64,000 nt of DNA from Flavobacterium sp. KS-LB2 (GTDB taxonomy: Bacteria > Bacteroidota > Bacteroidia > Flavobacteriales > Flavobacteriaceae): positions 62,001 through 126,000 of the forward strand of contig NZ_CP145904.1 in assembly GCF_036895565.1 (NCBI RefSeq), written 5' to 3'. Both the position numbers and the translations under genes were made by a program. Below, in pieces: positions 45,612 through 55,748 of the stretch. Within the stretch, counting starts at the first letter, position 1, and every line of letters begins with the position of its first letter. The notes under the pieces were generated by a model. That model saw nothing but the letters and a program-made list of their open reading frames with translations, was not told the origin of the DNA and made no database searches.

Positions 45612-45711
45612 ACACATAAAAATTAGTGAAGCAATATTAGATTGTTATTCGATTACTGGAATTCATTATTGTAAATTTACTTTGTAACTTTGTGCTTTAA
45701 TGAAATTAAAA

Positions 45712-46317
45712 ATGAAATACAATTTAGCCGTGTTCTTTTCGCTGATTTTCCTGTTGTTGTCTTGTAAAGATGACAATCAAAAACGCATTGCCGAGAATGA
45801 AAAAGAGATGCAAAAAAGAGAAGTCATTTTCAAAAACATAGAGAAAGGTTGGGTTTTATATAATGAGCCAGTAACCGAAGCGGGAGAGAAAAGTATCGCC
45901 TCTTGGAACGAATGGAGAATATTCCTTGCAGAATTAGCCGTAAAACCGAAAAAAACGATTGGAGCTTTTCAGCAAAAATCAAAAGCGCTTTCTAAAAAAG
46001 TGACGGCTTTGGATGATAATATACCGTATGAATACAACAAACCTCAGATAAGAAGTAGGATTTCGACTTTGATTACTAAAGTTCGATTGTTGGATTTATT
46101 CATTCATTTGGATAATATTCCAGATAAAAAAGTGACGTTGTTGGTTTCAGAAATCAACTTAGAATTGGTTTCTTTACAAAGACAAATGGATAAAATTGTC
46201 GAGAAAAGTAAAATTCCAATCGAAGAGGGAGAATCTGATCTATTAAAAATGATGGATACCACAAGAGCCATTCCTAATACACCTATAATCGACCCAAATA
46301 TACCACGCGTTGAGTAA
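45712..46317 (+). CDS. Hypothetical lipoprotein overlapping mfd
   Basis: About 201 residues. The signal ends with lipobox LLLSC (about 14-18). The mature part is helical and charged, with a possible coiled coil at about 20-40 and 140-170, and ends in a Pro-rich tail. No known domain is recognised. A TAACTTTG -7 element at 45685-45692 puts the transcript start next to the ATG at 45700, so 45712 (MKYNLAVFF) is preferred; 45700 is possible. The last 8 bp overlap the mfd start, so the two genes are translated in tandem. Confidence 0.7.
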   Translation: MKYNLAVFFSLIFLLLSCKDDNQKRIAENEKEMQKREVIFKNIEKGWVLYNEPVTEAGEKSIASWNEWRIFLAELAVKPKKTIGAFQQKSKALSKKVTALDDNIPYEYNKPQIRSRISTLITKVRLLDLFIHLDNIPDKKVTLLVSEINLELVSLQRQMDKIVEKSKIPIEEGESDLLKMMDTTRAIPNTPIIDPNIPRVE

Positions 46318-49300
46318 AACAGCCTTATACAATACCTACGATAATTCGCCAAAAACCCAGCAAATTGTTGCTCGTTTAGTAGAAAATAATCAAGTCAAAA
46401 TGCACTTAACTGGTTTGTTGGGTTCTGCATTTTCATTCGTGATTCGCTCGATTTTCAAGAAATCCGAGCTTCCTTTTTTACTAGTTTTAAACAATAAAGA
46501 AGAAGCTGCCTATTATTTGAATGACTTGGAACAAATGATTGGTGAGCAAGACGTTCTGTTTTATCCGGGCTCTTTTCGCCGTCCTTATGAAATTGAAGAT
46601 ACGGATAATGCCAATGTTTTGCTTCGCGCCGAAGTATTAAACCGAATCAATTCCCGCAAGAAACCCGCTGTTATTGTCACCTATCCCGAAGCCTTATTCG
46701 AGAAAGTAGTGACCCGAAAAGAATTGGATAAAAACACGTTGAAAGTTGCTGTTGGCGACAAGATTTCTATCGATTTTATAAACGAAGTTTTGTTTGAATA
46801 CGAGTTCAAAAGAGTCGATTTTATTACAGAACCAGGAGAGTTTTCGGTTCGTGGAGGAATTGTTGATGTGTTTTCATTTTCGAATGATAATCCGTACCGA
46901 ATCGAGTTTTTTGGAGACGAAGTGGAGAGCATTCGAACCTTTGATGTAGCCACGCAATTGTCTATTGAAACACAAAAAAAGATTACGATAATCCCAAATG
47001 TGGAAAACAAAGTTTTTCAGGAAAACCGAGAAAGTTTCTTGGATTATATTTCGGAGAAAACCGTAATTTTTATTCAGAACACCGAAGATTTTTTAGCACA
47101 ATTAGACAAACAATTTGGCAAAGCCGAAGAAGCTTTCGCAAAATTGTCGCAGGAAATAAAGCGGTCTTCGCCGGAACAATTGTTTTTGAATCAAACGGAA
47201 TTTATAAAAAGAGCGTTGGATTTTTCGATTGTTGAATTGAGTTCGAAAGCTATTTTTAGAACCACCAAAAAATTTGAATTTCACATTCAGCCACAACCGT
47301 CGTTCAATAAACAGTTTGATTTGTTGCTGAATAATCTGAATGAAAATCATTTTAACGGATACAAAAATTACTTATTTTGCTCGAATGACGCCCAAGCGAA
47401 ACGATTTCATGATATTTTTGAAACGTTGGACGAAGCGAATTCTGAGAATATCCGCAAGCAATATCACACCGTTGTTTTGCCTTTGTACCAAGGATTTATT
47501 GACGAAGAAAATCAAATAACCTGTTACACGGACCATCAAATTTTTGAACGCTACCATAAATTCAGCATCAAAAATGGCTATTCGAAAAAACAGAATATTA
47601 CTCTAAAAGAACTCACGACTTTATCCGTTGGCGATTATGTAACTCACATCGATCACGGAATTGGGCGTTTTGGAGGGTTGCAAAAAATACAAGTCGAAGG
47701 CAAAACACAAGAAGCCATCAAGCTCGTTTATGCCGATAATGATATTGTGTATGTGAGTATTCATTCACTGCACAAAATTTCAAAATACAACGGAAAAGAC
47801 GGAACACCACCCAAAATTTACAAATTGGGGTCGAATGCCTGGAAGATTTTAAAACAAAAAACTAAGGCTAGAGTCAAACATATTGCATTTAATCTGATTC
47901 AGTTGTATGCCAAAAGAAGACTCGAAAAAGGATTCCAGTTTGCGCCTGACAGTTATTTGCAAAATGAACTTGAAAGTTCCTTTATTTACGAAGATACACC
48001 GGACCAAACCAAATCAACGGCAGAAGTAAAAGCCGATATGGAAAGCGATCGTCCAATGGATCGCTTGGTTTGTGGTGATGTAGGTTTTGGTAAAACGGAA
48101 GTTGCCATTCGGGCTGCATTTAAAGCAGTTGACAATAGCAAACAAGTAGCAATTTTGGTTCCTACCACTATTTTAGCCTACCAACATTTTAGAACTTTTA
48201 CAGAACGATTGAAAGATATGCCGGTTTCAATTGGCTATTTGAATCGTTTTAGAACAGCAAAACAGAAAGCAGAAACACTAAAATTATTAGCCGAAGGAAA
48301 ACTGGATATTGTCATTGGAACGCACCAGTTGGTCAACAAAAATGTAGTTTTCAAAGACCTTGGATTGCTGATTGTAGATGAGGAGCAAAAATTTGGTGTC
48401 AATGTAAAAGATAAACTCAAGACGATTGCTGCTAACGTGGATACATTGACACTAACAGCAACGCCAATCCCAAGAACTTTACAGTTTTCACTGATGGCAG
48501 CGCGCGATTTATCAGTAATTACGACGCCTCCGCCAAACAGATATCCTATTGAAACAAATGTAGTAGGTTTTAGTGAAGAGATGATTCGGGACGCGATTTC
48601 GTATGAGATTCAGCGAAACGGACAGGTTTTCTTCATCAATAACCGAATCGAAAATATCAAAGAAGTGGCCGGAATGATTCAGCGTTTGGTCCCAAATGCC
48701 AGAGTCGGAATTGGTCACGGCCAAATGGATGGTAAGAAACTAGAGGAATTAATGCTCGCTTTCATGAACGGAGAATTTGATGTTTTGGTGGCAACCACCA
48801 TTATCGAAAGCGGATTAGACGTTCCCAATGCGAATACGATTTTTATCAATAATGCGAATAATTTTGGATTGTCTGATTTGCATCAAATGCGCGGTCGAGT
48901 AGGAAGAAGCAACAAGAAAGCGTTTTGTTATTTTATTTGTCCGCCGTATTCAGCCATGACCGATGATGCCAGAAAACGTATTCAAGCTTTGGAACAATTT
49001 AGTGAATTGGGAAGCGGATTTAATATTGCGATGAAAGATTTGGAGATTCGTGGTGCCGGAGATTTATTGGGTGGCGAGCAAAGTGGTTTTATCAATGAGA
49101 TTGGTTTTGATACGTACCAAAAAATCATGAATGAAGCCATTGATGAATTGAAAGAAAATGAATTTAAGGATCTGTATCCCGAAGAAAGTAATATCGAAAC
49201 GAAAGAATACGTCAAAGATTTGCAAATTGACACTGATTTTGAGTTGTTGTTTTCAGATGAATACATCAATAATGTTTCGGAGCGATTGAGTTTGTACAAT

Positions 49301-49678
49301 GAATTAGGCGCTGTAAAGAATGAAGAAGAATTAATCATTTTCCAAAACAAATTGATTGACCGTTTTGGTCCAATGCCGCCTCGTGCCAAAGCGTTAATGA
49401 ATAGTATCCGAATCAAATGGATTGCAACCCGTCTTGGAATCGAGAAATTAGTCATGAAACAAGGCAAGATGATTGGGTATTTCATTTCGGATCAACAATC
49501 AGATTATTACCAATCCAAACGCTTCAATCAAGTGTTGCAATTTGTACAAAAACATCCTAATTTATGTAAAATGAAAGAAAAGCAAACGCCGGCTGGATTG
49601 CGTCTTTTGTTGACTTTTGATAATGTAAAAAATACCAGAACAGCGCTAGAGTTTATGGAGTTGTTGGGAGGGGAATGA
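46310..49678 (+). CDS. mfd: Mfd, transcription-repair coupling factor
   Basis: This 1122-aa protein releases stalled RNA polymerase and recruits the UvrABC repair enzymes. It has a UvrB-like N-terminal module and an RNA-polymerase-interaction domain starting LSVGDYVTHIDHGIGRFGG (about 438-456). The RecG-like motor has Walker A GDVGFGKTE (about 588) and DEEQKFG (about 689), with RGRVGRS late in the motor. The TRCF domain lies near 980-1080. The first codon is TTG at 46310 (MSKTALYNTYDN), overlapping the lipoprotein stop, and no ATG lies near. The order lipoprotein-mfd suggests one transcript. Confidence 0.96.
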   Translation: MSKTALYNTYDNSPKTQQIVARLVENNQVKMHLTGLLGSAFSFVIRSIFKKSELPFLLVLNNKEEAAYYLNDLEQMIGEQDVLFYPGSFRRPYEIEDTDNANVLLRAEVLNRINSRKKPAVIVTYPEALFEKVVTRKELDKNTLKVAVGDKISIDFINEVLFEYEFKRVDFITEPGEFSVRGGIVDVFSFSNDNPYRIEFFGDEVESIRTFDVATQLSIETQKKITIIPNVENKVFQENRESFLDYISEKTVIFIQNTEDFLAQLDKQFGKAEEAFAKLSQEIKRSSPEQLFLNQTEFIKRALDFSIVELSSKAIFRTTKKFEFHIQPQPSFNKQFDLLLNNLNENHFNGYKNYLFCSNDAQAKRFHDIFETLDEANSENIRKQYHTVVLPLYQGFIDEENQITCYTDHQIFERYHKFSIKNGYSKKQNITLKELTTLSVGDYVTHIDHGIGRFGGLQKIQVEGKTQEAIKLVYADNDIVYVSIHSLHKISKYNGKDGTPPKIYKLGSNAWKILKQKTKARVKHIAFNLIQLYAKRRLEKGFQFAPDSYLQNELESSFIYEDTPDQTKSTAEVKADMESDRPMDRLVCGDVGFGKTEVAIRAAFKAVDNSKQVAILVPTTILAYQHFRTFTERLKDMPVSIGYLNRFRTAKQKAETLKLLAEGKLDIVIGTHQLVNKNVVFKDLGLLIVDEEQKFGVNVKDKLKTIAANVDTLTLTATPIPRTLQFSLMAARDLSVITTPPPNRYPIETNVVGFSEEMIRDAISYEIQRNGQVFFINNRIENIKEVAGMIQRLVPNARVGIGHGQMDGKKLEELMLAFMNGEFDVLVATTIIESGLDVPNANTIFINNANNFGLSDLHQMRGRVGRSNKKAFCYFICPPYSAMTDDARKRIQALEQFSELGSGFNIAMKDLEIRGAGDLLGGEQSGFINEIGFDTYQKIMNEAIDELKENEFKDLYPEESNIETKEYVKDLQIDTDFELLFSDEYINNVSERLSLYNELGAVKNEEELIIFQNKLIDRFGPMPPRAKALMNSIRIKWIATRLGIEKLVMKQGKMIGYFISDQQSDYYQSKRFNQVLQFVQKHPNLCKMKEKQTPAGLRLLLTFDNVKNTRTALEFMELLGGE

Positions 49679-49773
49679 TTAAAGTTAATTTATGATTTTA
49701 AAACCATTTAGAAAATTAAGGTTAAAAGTAGTATTGCTTTGTGGAATTTAATTTTTGAAAGTTTGAATAAAAT

Positions 49774-49812
49774 AAAAAAGCTTCCAGCCTTTTGAGGATT
49801 GGAAGCTTTTTT
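49774..49812. terminator. Bidirectional terminator
   Basis: AAAAAAGCTTCC pairs with GGAAGCTTTTTT across a 15-nt loop between convergent mfd and the ACT-protein gene. Confidence 0.85.
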
Positions 49813-49829
49813 ATATAATAGAATTTTTA

Positions 49830-50486
49830 TTAATTCTTCAAATCCTTAATTACTTTAAAAGCAACATCAACTTGTTCTTCGCTCACTAATATGGTGAATT
49901 CATTAGAAGTCGAAATTACTTCATTGATGATGATTCCTTCCCAAGCCAAACGTTGAAAAATGAAATAGTAAATTCCAGGAACAACAATATTTTCTTTGGG
50001 TAATTTTACCGTAATCGAAGCCAGATTGTCTAGTTTTTGAATCAATTTCTCATTAGCAAAATGCTTGTCAACTAGGTGATTGATGCTATTGCTTACCACA
50101 ATATTAGTTTCATTTACGCCTCTAGATGAAGTATAAAAAATATCTGGTAGCGAATTAATATCTGTAATTAAGTCCGCTTGTTTGTTTAAAACGGTTTCCG
50201 AGGCTGCAAAAGTATAATCCGTCAAAGCGGAACGAACAGTAATTTCCCCTATGTTTTTGATGACTTTGTTAATCTTATGATTTAACCTGAAGTCTAACTC
50301 TTCTGTTAATCTTTTTAAAGCCATTACAACAGCTCCTTGTTTTACTTCTTTGCCAAATTCACTTTCTAATTCAGTCATTATATTTCTGGATAATGACGTT
50401 AAATTGATAATTCCAAGCGATAATGCATTCAATAAAAAAGGCTTTGTTTTGATGTAATTTTCTACAATAGAAGAAACAGTTTTCAT
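49830..50486 (-). CDS. ACT-domain protein of unknown role
   Basis: This 218-aa cytoplasmic protein has a helical N-terminal region (about 1-95: IVENYIKTKPFLLNALSLGIIN). Its C-terminal half resembles the ACT pair of aspartokinases: LASITVKLPKENIVVPGIYYFIFQRLAWEGI, then EVISTSNEFTILVSEEQVDVAFKVIK. No kinase domain is present. It may sense an amino acid and act as a regulator; that is inference. It is a single gene, convergent with mfd. Confidence 0.7.
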   Translation of the reverse strand: MKTVSSIVENYIKTKPFLLNALSLGIINLTSLSRNIMTELESEFGKEVKQGAVVMALKRLTEELDFRLNHKINKVIKNIGEITVRSALTDYTFAASETVLNKQADLITDINSLPDIFYTSSRGVNETNIVVSNSINHLVDKHFANEKLIQKLDNLASITVKLPKENIVVPGIYYFIFQRLAWEGIIINEVISTSNEFTILVSEEQVDVAFKVIKDLKN

Positions 50487-50604
50487 AATTCCTAAGGTTT
50501 TTTAGTTAGTTAGAGGTGTAAGTTTAGTTATGTTGTGTGTTAAAAACACAGCAAATATAAATAAAAAAACAATTTGTTACAAATGTAACATCAATAAAAA
50601 GTAA

Positions 50605-50964
50605 TTAAAAGTGATAAAAAGCATCGATAAGGTGCTCAATTACAAAAGATTTACCTTCTCTATGGATGGCAATTATGTCAAAACGGACTTCAATGTCTAA
50701 ATTTCTTTCGTTGACAAATGCATCAACGGCCTTTACAAGAAGCTGGATTTTTTTGGGTTTTACAAAATCTTGTGGTAAGCCAAATTCTAATGAAGAACGG
50801 GTTTTGACTTCAATAACTGCGAGTGTATTTCCTTTTTGGGCAAGAATATCTATTTCGGCTTTTTGGAACGTCCAGTTGGTTTCCAAAATAGAATATCCGT
50901 CTTTCCTTAGAAATTCGACGGCCATTTCTTCTCCTAATTTTCCGAGTTCGTTATGTTCCGCCAT
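50605..50964 (-). CDS. YraN family protein (UPF0102), predicted nuclease fold
   Basis: The 119-aa protein begins AEHNELGKLGEEMAVEFL and contains LETNWTFQKAEIDILAQKG and LAVIEVKTRSS. These supply the Glu/Asp/Glu-x-Lys set of the PD-(D/E)XK fold. YraN-type proteins resemble Holliday-junction resolvases in fold, but their role is not established. Length is normal. It lies 55 bp downstream of the LD-carboxypeptidase gene's region on the same strand, so co-transcription is possible. Confidence 0.92.
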   Translation of the reverse strand: MAEHNELGKLGEEMAVEFLRKDGYSILETNWTFQKAEIDILAQKGNTLAVIEVKTRSSLEFGLPQDFVKPKKIQLLVKAVDAFVNERNLDIEVRFDIIAIHREGKSFVIEHLIDAFYHF

Positions 50965-51018
50965 TCAAAAATTTTGTTTTAAGGTTTAAAACTTCTGCAA
51001 TTAAAAATCGAATTCCCT

Positions 51019-52020
51019 TTATTCAAAAACCAGCGTACTGCATTTTTCATTGACATTTAGAGTCACATTATTCCCTAAAATCAAGGCTCTATTGTCTTGG
51101 ATATGACCTGCAGGAAAATTATACAAGACAGGAATATTGTATTTTCTAGTGACATCCTCGATAATTTCAATGGCATTTTTCCCCCACGGAATATCGTTGT
51201 CCTTCATTTTTGTCATAGAACCCACAACAATTCCTTTGATACTTTCCAGACATCCATTTCGTTTCAAATTCATCATCATGCGATCAATGTGATATAAATA
51301 TTCGTCTAAATCTTCTATAAACAAGATTTTATCAGAACAGTCAATTGCGGATGGAGAACCAAACAAACTGTATAGAATCGATAAATTTCCACCTACTAAT
51401 TCTCCGGTAGCTTTTCCTGGTCTGTTCATCAGGAAAGGGTCTATTTCGTACGATAATTTTTCACCAAATAACGCAATTCGCATAGTTTCTATCGCTTGCG
51501 GAGTTGCTCTTGGAGCGGTTATTGGCATGATTCCGTGAATGGATTTGAAACCCATTGTATTTAAATGATTGTGTAAAACGGTCACATCGCTAAAACCAAC
51601 AATCCATTTCGGATTTTTTTTGAAGGCAGTAAAATCCAATAAATCAATCATGCGTACAGTTCCGTATCCGCCTTTTACACACCAGATTGCTTTTATATTT
51701 GGATTGTCTAGTTGCTGCTGAAAATCGGCGGCACGTTGTTCGTCAGTTCCGGCTAATTGATCGTTGTCTAAACCTATGGTGCTGCCTATGACTACTTCCA
51801 GTCCCCAACTGTGCAACAAATCGATGGCGGGTTTCAGGTTGTCATCTATATTTTTTCTGGCTGTTGCCAAAATTGCTACGGTATCTCCTTTTTGTAAACT
51901 TGGTGGTGTAATCATTTTGTATTGGGCTTGACTGTTGAAAGATTGTAAAACAAAAATAAGGGATAGAAATTTATATAAAACACGACAGCGTAATGTAAAA
52001 GTAAATCGGTTTGCATTCAT
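51019..52020 (-). CDS. LD-carboxypeptidase (S66 family), exported
   Basis: About 333 residues from ATG 52020. The longer frame to 52116 lacks an N-terminal signal and is rejected. A signal segment (about 15-29, ending QAQ) is followed by the S66 domain: GDTVAILATARK, then CVKGGYGTVRMIDLLDF, WIVGFSDVTVLHNHL with the nucleophile Ser, and the late Glu/His dyad regions FIEDLDEYLYHIDRMM and FPAGHIQDN. The family removes D-alanine from murein tetrapeptides during recycling, or inactivates microcin C-like compounds. Export suggests the cell-wall role. Confidence 0.9.
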   Translation of the reverse strand: MNANRFTFTLRCRVLYKFLSLIFVLQSFNSQAQYKMITPPSLQKGDTVAILATARKNIDDNLKPAIDLLHSWGLEVVIGSTIGLDNDQLAGTDEQRAADFQQQLDNPNIKAIWCVKGGYGTVRMIDLLDFTAFKKNPKWIVGFSDVTVLHNHLNTMGFKSIHGIMPITAPRATPQAIETMRIALFGEKLSYEIDPFLMNRPGKATGELVGGNLSILYSLFGSPSAIDCSDKILFIEDLDEYLYHIDRMMMNLKRNGCLESIKGIVVGSMTKMKDNDIPWGKNAIEIIEDVTRKYNIPVLYNFPAGHIQDNRALILGNNVTLNVNEKCSTLVFE

Positions 52021-52184
52021 GTTGTATTGTTTTTCTAAAATAATTGGAGTTATGGAGTCTTTGTAAGACAAAAACAAAGATAGACAATTAGAAAATAATT
52101 TTAAGTTCACTACCAAATGACTATTTTTACAATAAACAGATTCAAAAAAGGAATCTAATCACCGACTGGAAATAAATAACACTT

Positions 52185-53294
52185 ATGAGAATTACGCACT
52201 GGATTCCTATTCTTTTTTTATTTTTTCCAATAGCAAAAGCTACTGCGCAACAGAAAAAATACGTCATTCATACGGTGGCATTTTACAATTTCGAAAACCT
52301 TTTTGATACCATAAATGATCCAGATACTTTTGATGAAGAATGGACGCCAATGGGTTTGCAACGTTGGACATTTGATAAATACGAAAAGAAACTGGGGAAT
52401 TTAGCCCGCGTTTTATCTGAAATTGGTTCAGCTGAAAATACTGATTCGCCCACATTTATTGGCGGATGCGAGATTGAAAACCGAGGAGTTTTGGAAGATT
52501 TAGTCAAGCAACCCAAATTAATCGAGAAAGATTACGGAATCATTCATTTTGATTCGCCAGACAAAAGAGGAATCGATGTGGCGTTGTTGTACCAAAAAAA
52601 GAAATTCCAGCCCACGAGTTACAGTAATATTCCGTTGTACATTTATAAAGAAGGAACTTTCACGCAAGAAAGTTCCAAAGCCAGTTCCGAGGAAAAAACA
52701 GATGATGAATTGCAAATAAGCACCAAAAATTATCGGGTTTACACACGAGATCAGCTTTTAGTGACCGGATTTCTGGACGGAGAGGAAATTAATATCATAG
52801 TGAACCATTGGCCGTCCCGCTCTGGCGGTGAGAAAAAATCAAGTCCGTTTCGCGAAGCTGCTGGTGCTTTAAACCGAAAAATAATTGATTCCCTGCAACG
52901 CATAAATCCAAATGCAAAAGTGATTACGTTGGGTGATTTGAATGATGGTCCGTATAATAAAAGTGTCAAATTAGGGCTTGGTGCCAAAGCTAAAAAAGCA
53001 GAGGTTCAGCCATTTGGAATTTATAATCCATTCGAAGAAATGGCCAAAAAAGGATTTGGAACCATCGCATTTCGGGATGCTTGGGATGTTTTTGACCAAA
53101 TAATGGTTTCAGAAACTTTACTGCAATCAGACTTTTCGAGTTTTAGATATTGGAAAGCCGGAATTTATAACAAGTCATTTTTGATACAAACCAGCGGGCA
53201 ATACAAAGGCTATCCGTTGCGACATTCTAACACCGAAATTGGGTTTAGCGATCATTTCCCAGTGTATATTTATTTGATTAAGGAAAAAAAATAA
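52185..53294 (+). CDS. Endonuclease/exonuclease/phosphatase family protein, exported
   Basis: The protein has 369 residues. A signal peptide (about 1-21) precedes an EEP fold: VAFYNFENLFDT with the metal-binding Asn/Glu, GGCEIENRGVLEDL, VNHWPSRSGGE, TLGDLNDGP and the final GFSDHFPVYIYL catalytic His. It may hydrolyse phosphodiesters in nucleic acids or lipids outside the cytoplasm. It is single and precedes the 3-hydroxyanthranilate dioxygenase gene by 40 bp; a shared transcript is possible but functionally unexplained. Confidence 0.92.
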   Translation: MRITHWIPILFLFFPIAKATAQQKKYVIHTVAFYNFENLFDTINDPDTFDEEWTPMGLQRWTFDKYEKKLGNLARVLSEIGSAENTDSPTFIGGCEIENRGVLEDLVKQPKLIEKDYGIIHFDSPDKRGIDVALLYQKKKFQPTSYSNIPLYIYKEGTFTQESSKASSEEKTDDELQISTKNYRVYTRDQLLVTGFLDGEEINIIVNHWPSRSGGEKKSSPFREAAGALNRKIIDSLQRINPNAKVITLGDLNDGPYNKSVKLGLGAKAKKAEVQPFGIYNPFEEMAKKGFGTIAFRDAWDVFDQIMVSETLLQSDFSSFRYWKAGIYNKSFLIQTSGQYKGYPLRHSNTEIGFSDHFPVYIYLIKEKK

Positions 53295-53334
53295 CGATTT
53301 ATTATTTCATAACTTTACATTTAAAATAAAAATC

Positions 53335-53874
53335 ATGGCAATTGCAAAACCTTTCAACCTCAATAAATGGATTAACGAAAACCGTCATCTCCTAAAACCA
53401 CCCGTTGGTAATAGAAACTTGTACAGGGAATCCGGTGATTATATCGTAATGATTGTTGCGGGTCCAAACGCCCGAAAAGACTATCATTACAACGAAACCG
53501 AAGAGTTATTTTACCAACTTGAAGGCACCATCAAAGTGATTATTCAAGAAGATGGTGTGCGCAAAGAAATGGAATTGCGTGCCGGTGATATGTACCTTAA
53601 TCCTGCTAAAATCCCGCATTCTCCGGTGCGTTCTGAAGGTTCTATTGGACTTGTCATTGAACGAAAAAGAGCTGGAAAAGGATATACGGATGGTTTATTA
53701 TGGTTTTGCGATACCTGCAATCACAAGCTGCACGAGGTTTATTTTGAACTGCAGAATATAGAGAATGATTTCCTGCCTCACTTTGAGCATTTTTATAATT
53801 CAGAAAAGTTGAGAACCTGCGAAAAATGTGGCAGTATAATGGAAACAGATCCAAGATTTGTTGCCAAAAAATAA
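53335..53874 (+). CDS. nbaC: 3-hydroxyanthranilate 3,4-dioxygenase
   Basis: The 179-aa cupin has Fe(II) ligands His51, Glu57 and His95 (DYHYNETEELFY and IPHSPVR) and the substrate arginines of the family. The C-terminus has a rubredoxin-like CDTC...CEKC iron site (about 126-162), a feature of bacterial enzymes. It opens the ring of 3-hydroxyanthranilate, an intermediate of tryptophan breakdown and, through quinolinate, of NAD synthesis. Other kynurenine-pathway genes are not beside it. A dispersed hairpin element follows. Confidence 0.94.
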   Translation: MAIAKPFNLNKWINENRHLLKPPVGNRNLYRESGDYIVMIVAGPNARKDYHYNETEELFYQLEGTIKVIIQEDGVRKEMELRAGDMYLNPAKIPHSPVRSEGSIGLVIERKRAGKGYTDGLLWFCDTCNHKLHEVYFELQNIENDFLPHFEHFYNSEKLRTCEKCGSIMETDPRFVAKK

Positions 53875-53894
53875 TTTAATGCTGAATTTATTTC

Positions 53895-54012
53895 AGTATT
53901 AGGAGCTATTTACTTCGTCAGTTCGCTTCGCTCATGCCCCGCTATCCGTTCTATTTTTTGTGGTCTCGTTTTTTTACGATACCACAAAAGGATGCCACTA
54001 CTATTGCGGCTA
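53895..54012. repeat. Dispersed hairpin element, copy 3
   Basis: It begins AGTATTAGGAGC as copy 1 does, then GCCCCGCTATCCG, a palindrome TTTTGTGGT...ACCACAAAA with TCG/CGA inside, and closes GGATGCCACTACTATTGCGG. Conserved ends and a variable central palindrome define the family. Confidence 0.65.
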
Positions 54013-54061
54013 AAAAGCGTAAAATAAAAGTAGCAATGTTTAGTTTTTCACCTTAAATCAA

Positions 54062-54069
54062 TATATTTG
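54062..54069 (+). promoter_or_regulatory. Candidate -7 element of the ALDH7 gene
   Basis: TATATTTG fits TAnnTTTG, about 37 bp before the ATG. No TTG is found at -33. Confidence 0.4.
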
Positions 54070-54105
54070 TAAAAAAATATAACAATTTTTAATAAAAAAG
54101 TTACA

Positions 54106-55653
54106 ATGATAACAATAGCAGATCAATTCGGAATCAAAGAAGCCCTTAAGCAATTAGGGATTGAGGAGATAAATGAAGGAACATCAACTGGAGCAGCTAA
54201 TTTTGCCAACGGAAAAATCATCGAAAGTTATTCGCCAGCAGATGGGACTTTAATTGGAAAAGTAAAAACGTCTTCTAAAGAAGATTATGAAAAAGCAATG
54301 CAAAAAGCTTCGGAAGCGTTTTTAGAATGGCGTATGGTTCCAGCTCCAAAAAGAGGTGATATCGTTCGTCAGATGGGAGATGAATTAAGAAAATTCAAAG
54401 AGCCTCTTGGAAAACTAGTTTCTTATGAAATGGGAAAAAGTCTTCAAGAAGGATATGGTGAAGTACAGGAAATGATTGATATCTGTGATTTTGCGGTGGG
54501 ATTATCCCGTCAATTGTACGGATTAACCATGCATTCTGAAAGACCTTTGCACAGAATGTATGAGCAATATCATCCAATAGGAACGGTTGGAATCATTTCG
54601 GCATTTAACTTTCCGGTAGCGGTTTGGAGTTGGAACGCAATGATTGCTTGGGTTTGTGGTGATGTTGCGATTTGGAAACCAAGTTCAAAAGTGCCTTTAT
54701 GCGGAGTGGCTTGCCAAAATATTATCAAAACAGTTTTAAAAAGAAATAATGTTCCTGAAGGTGTTAGTTGTTTGGTAACTGGAAACGAATCAGGAGATTT
54801 AATCAATAATGACAAAAGAATTTCATTGGTTTCTTTTACAGGATCAACTAGAATAGGACGTCACGTATCAAAAACCGTAGCAGAACGTTTTGGGAATACC
54901 ATCCTTGAATTAGGAGGAAACAATGCGATTATCGTTTCGGAACATGCGGATATCAGTATGGTATTGGTCGGAGCCGTTTTTGGAGCGGTAGGAACAGCAG
55001 GACAACGTTGCACATCGACCAGACGTTTAATCATTCACGAAAGTGTGTATGACAAAACCATCAGCGTATTGAAAAATGCATACGGTCAATTGCAAATAGG
55101 AAATCCATTGGATGAGAATAATCACGTTGGGCCACTTATCGACAAAGGAGCTGTTCAGGATTATTTGGATGCGATTGAAAGCGCCAAAAAAGAAGGCGGA
55201 AAAATCATCGTTGAAGGTGGATTGGTTGAAGGCGAAGGATATGAAAGTGGTTGTTATGTAAGACCATGTATCATTGAAGCTGAGAATCATTTTGATATCG
55301 TTCAAACAGAAACTTTTGCGCCTATTTTATATGTTATGAAATACAGCACGATTGAAGAAGCGATTGCGTTGCAAAACGGAGTTCCACAAGGACTTTCTTC
55401 TTCTATTTTTACAAACAGCATGAGAGAAATGGAATTGTTCCTTTCTCAATCTGGTTCTGATTGTGGAATTGCCAATGTAAATATTGGTACTTCCGGAGCA
55501 GAAATTGGTGGTGCTTTTGGTGGTGAAAAAGAAACTGGTGGTGGGCGTGAATCAGGTTCAGATGCTTGGAAAGCCTACATGAGAAGACAAACTAATACAA
55601 TCAATTACGGAACCCAATTGCCATTGGCACAAGGAATCAAATTTGATTTGTAA
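54106..55653 (+). CDS. amaB: Aldehyde dehydrogenase, ALDH7 type (aminoadipate-semialdehyde dehydrogenase-like)
   Basis: The 515-aa protein has the ALDH catalytic residues Glu268 (LELGGNNA) and Cys302 (GQRCTSTRR). The NAD-binding segment IISAFNFPVAVWSWN and GSTRIGRHV are the ALDH7 (antiquitin) form. Such enzymes oxidise L-aminoadipate 6-semialdehyde in lysine breakdown; bacterial amaB members do this in pipecolate catabolism. Substrate is inferred from subfamily pattern, so the gene name is tentative. A terminator closes the unit and a repeat element lies upstream. Confidence 0.85.
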   Translation: MITIADQFGIKEALKQLGIEEINEGTSTGAANFANGKIIESYSPADGTLIGKVKTSSKEDYEKAMQKASEAFLEWRMVPAPKRGDIVRQMGDELRKFKEPLGKLVSYEMGKSLQEGYGEVQEMIDICDFAVGLSRQLYGLTMHSERPLHRMYEQYHPIGTVGIISAFNFPVAVWSWNAMIAWVCGDVAIWKPSSKVPLCGVACQNIIKTVLKRNNVPEGVSCLVTGNESGDLINNDKRISLVSFTGSTRIGRHVSKTVAERFGNTILELGGNNAIIVSEHADISMVLVGAVFGAVGTAGQRCTSTRRLIIHESVYDKTISVLKNAYGQLQIGNPLDENNHVGPLIDKGAVQDYLDAIESAKKEGGKIIVEGGLVEGEGYESGCYVRPCIIEAENHFDIVQTETFAPILYVMKYSTIEEAIALQNGVPQGLSSSIFTNSMREMELFLSQSGSDCGIANVNIGTSGAEIGGAFGGEKETGGGRESGSDAWKAYMRRQTNTINYGTQLPLAQGIKFDL

Positions 55654-55673
55654 CAACAAAATAGAATAAACTA

Positions 55674-55708
55674 AAAAAGGCAATTTGAATAGTTCAAATT
55701 GCCTTTTT
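55674..55708. terminator. Bidirectional terminator
   Basis: AAAAAGGCAATTTGAA and TTCAAATTGCCTTTTT pair perfectly around a 3-nt loop between the convergent ALDH and barrel-protein genes. Confidence 0.9.
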
Positions 55709-55748
55709 TTTATTTCAAATTGCTTCGGTAATTGTTGTGAAAAGTGTT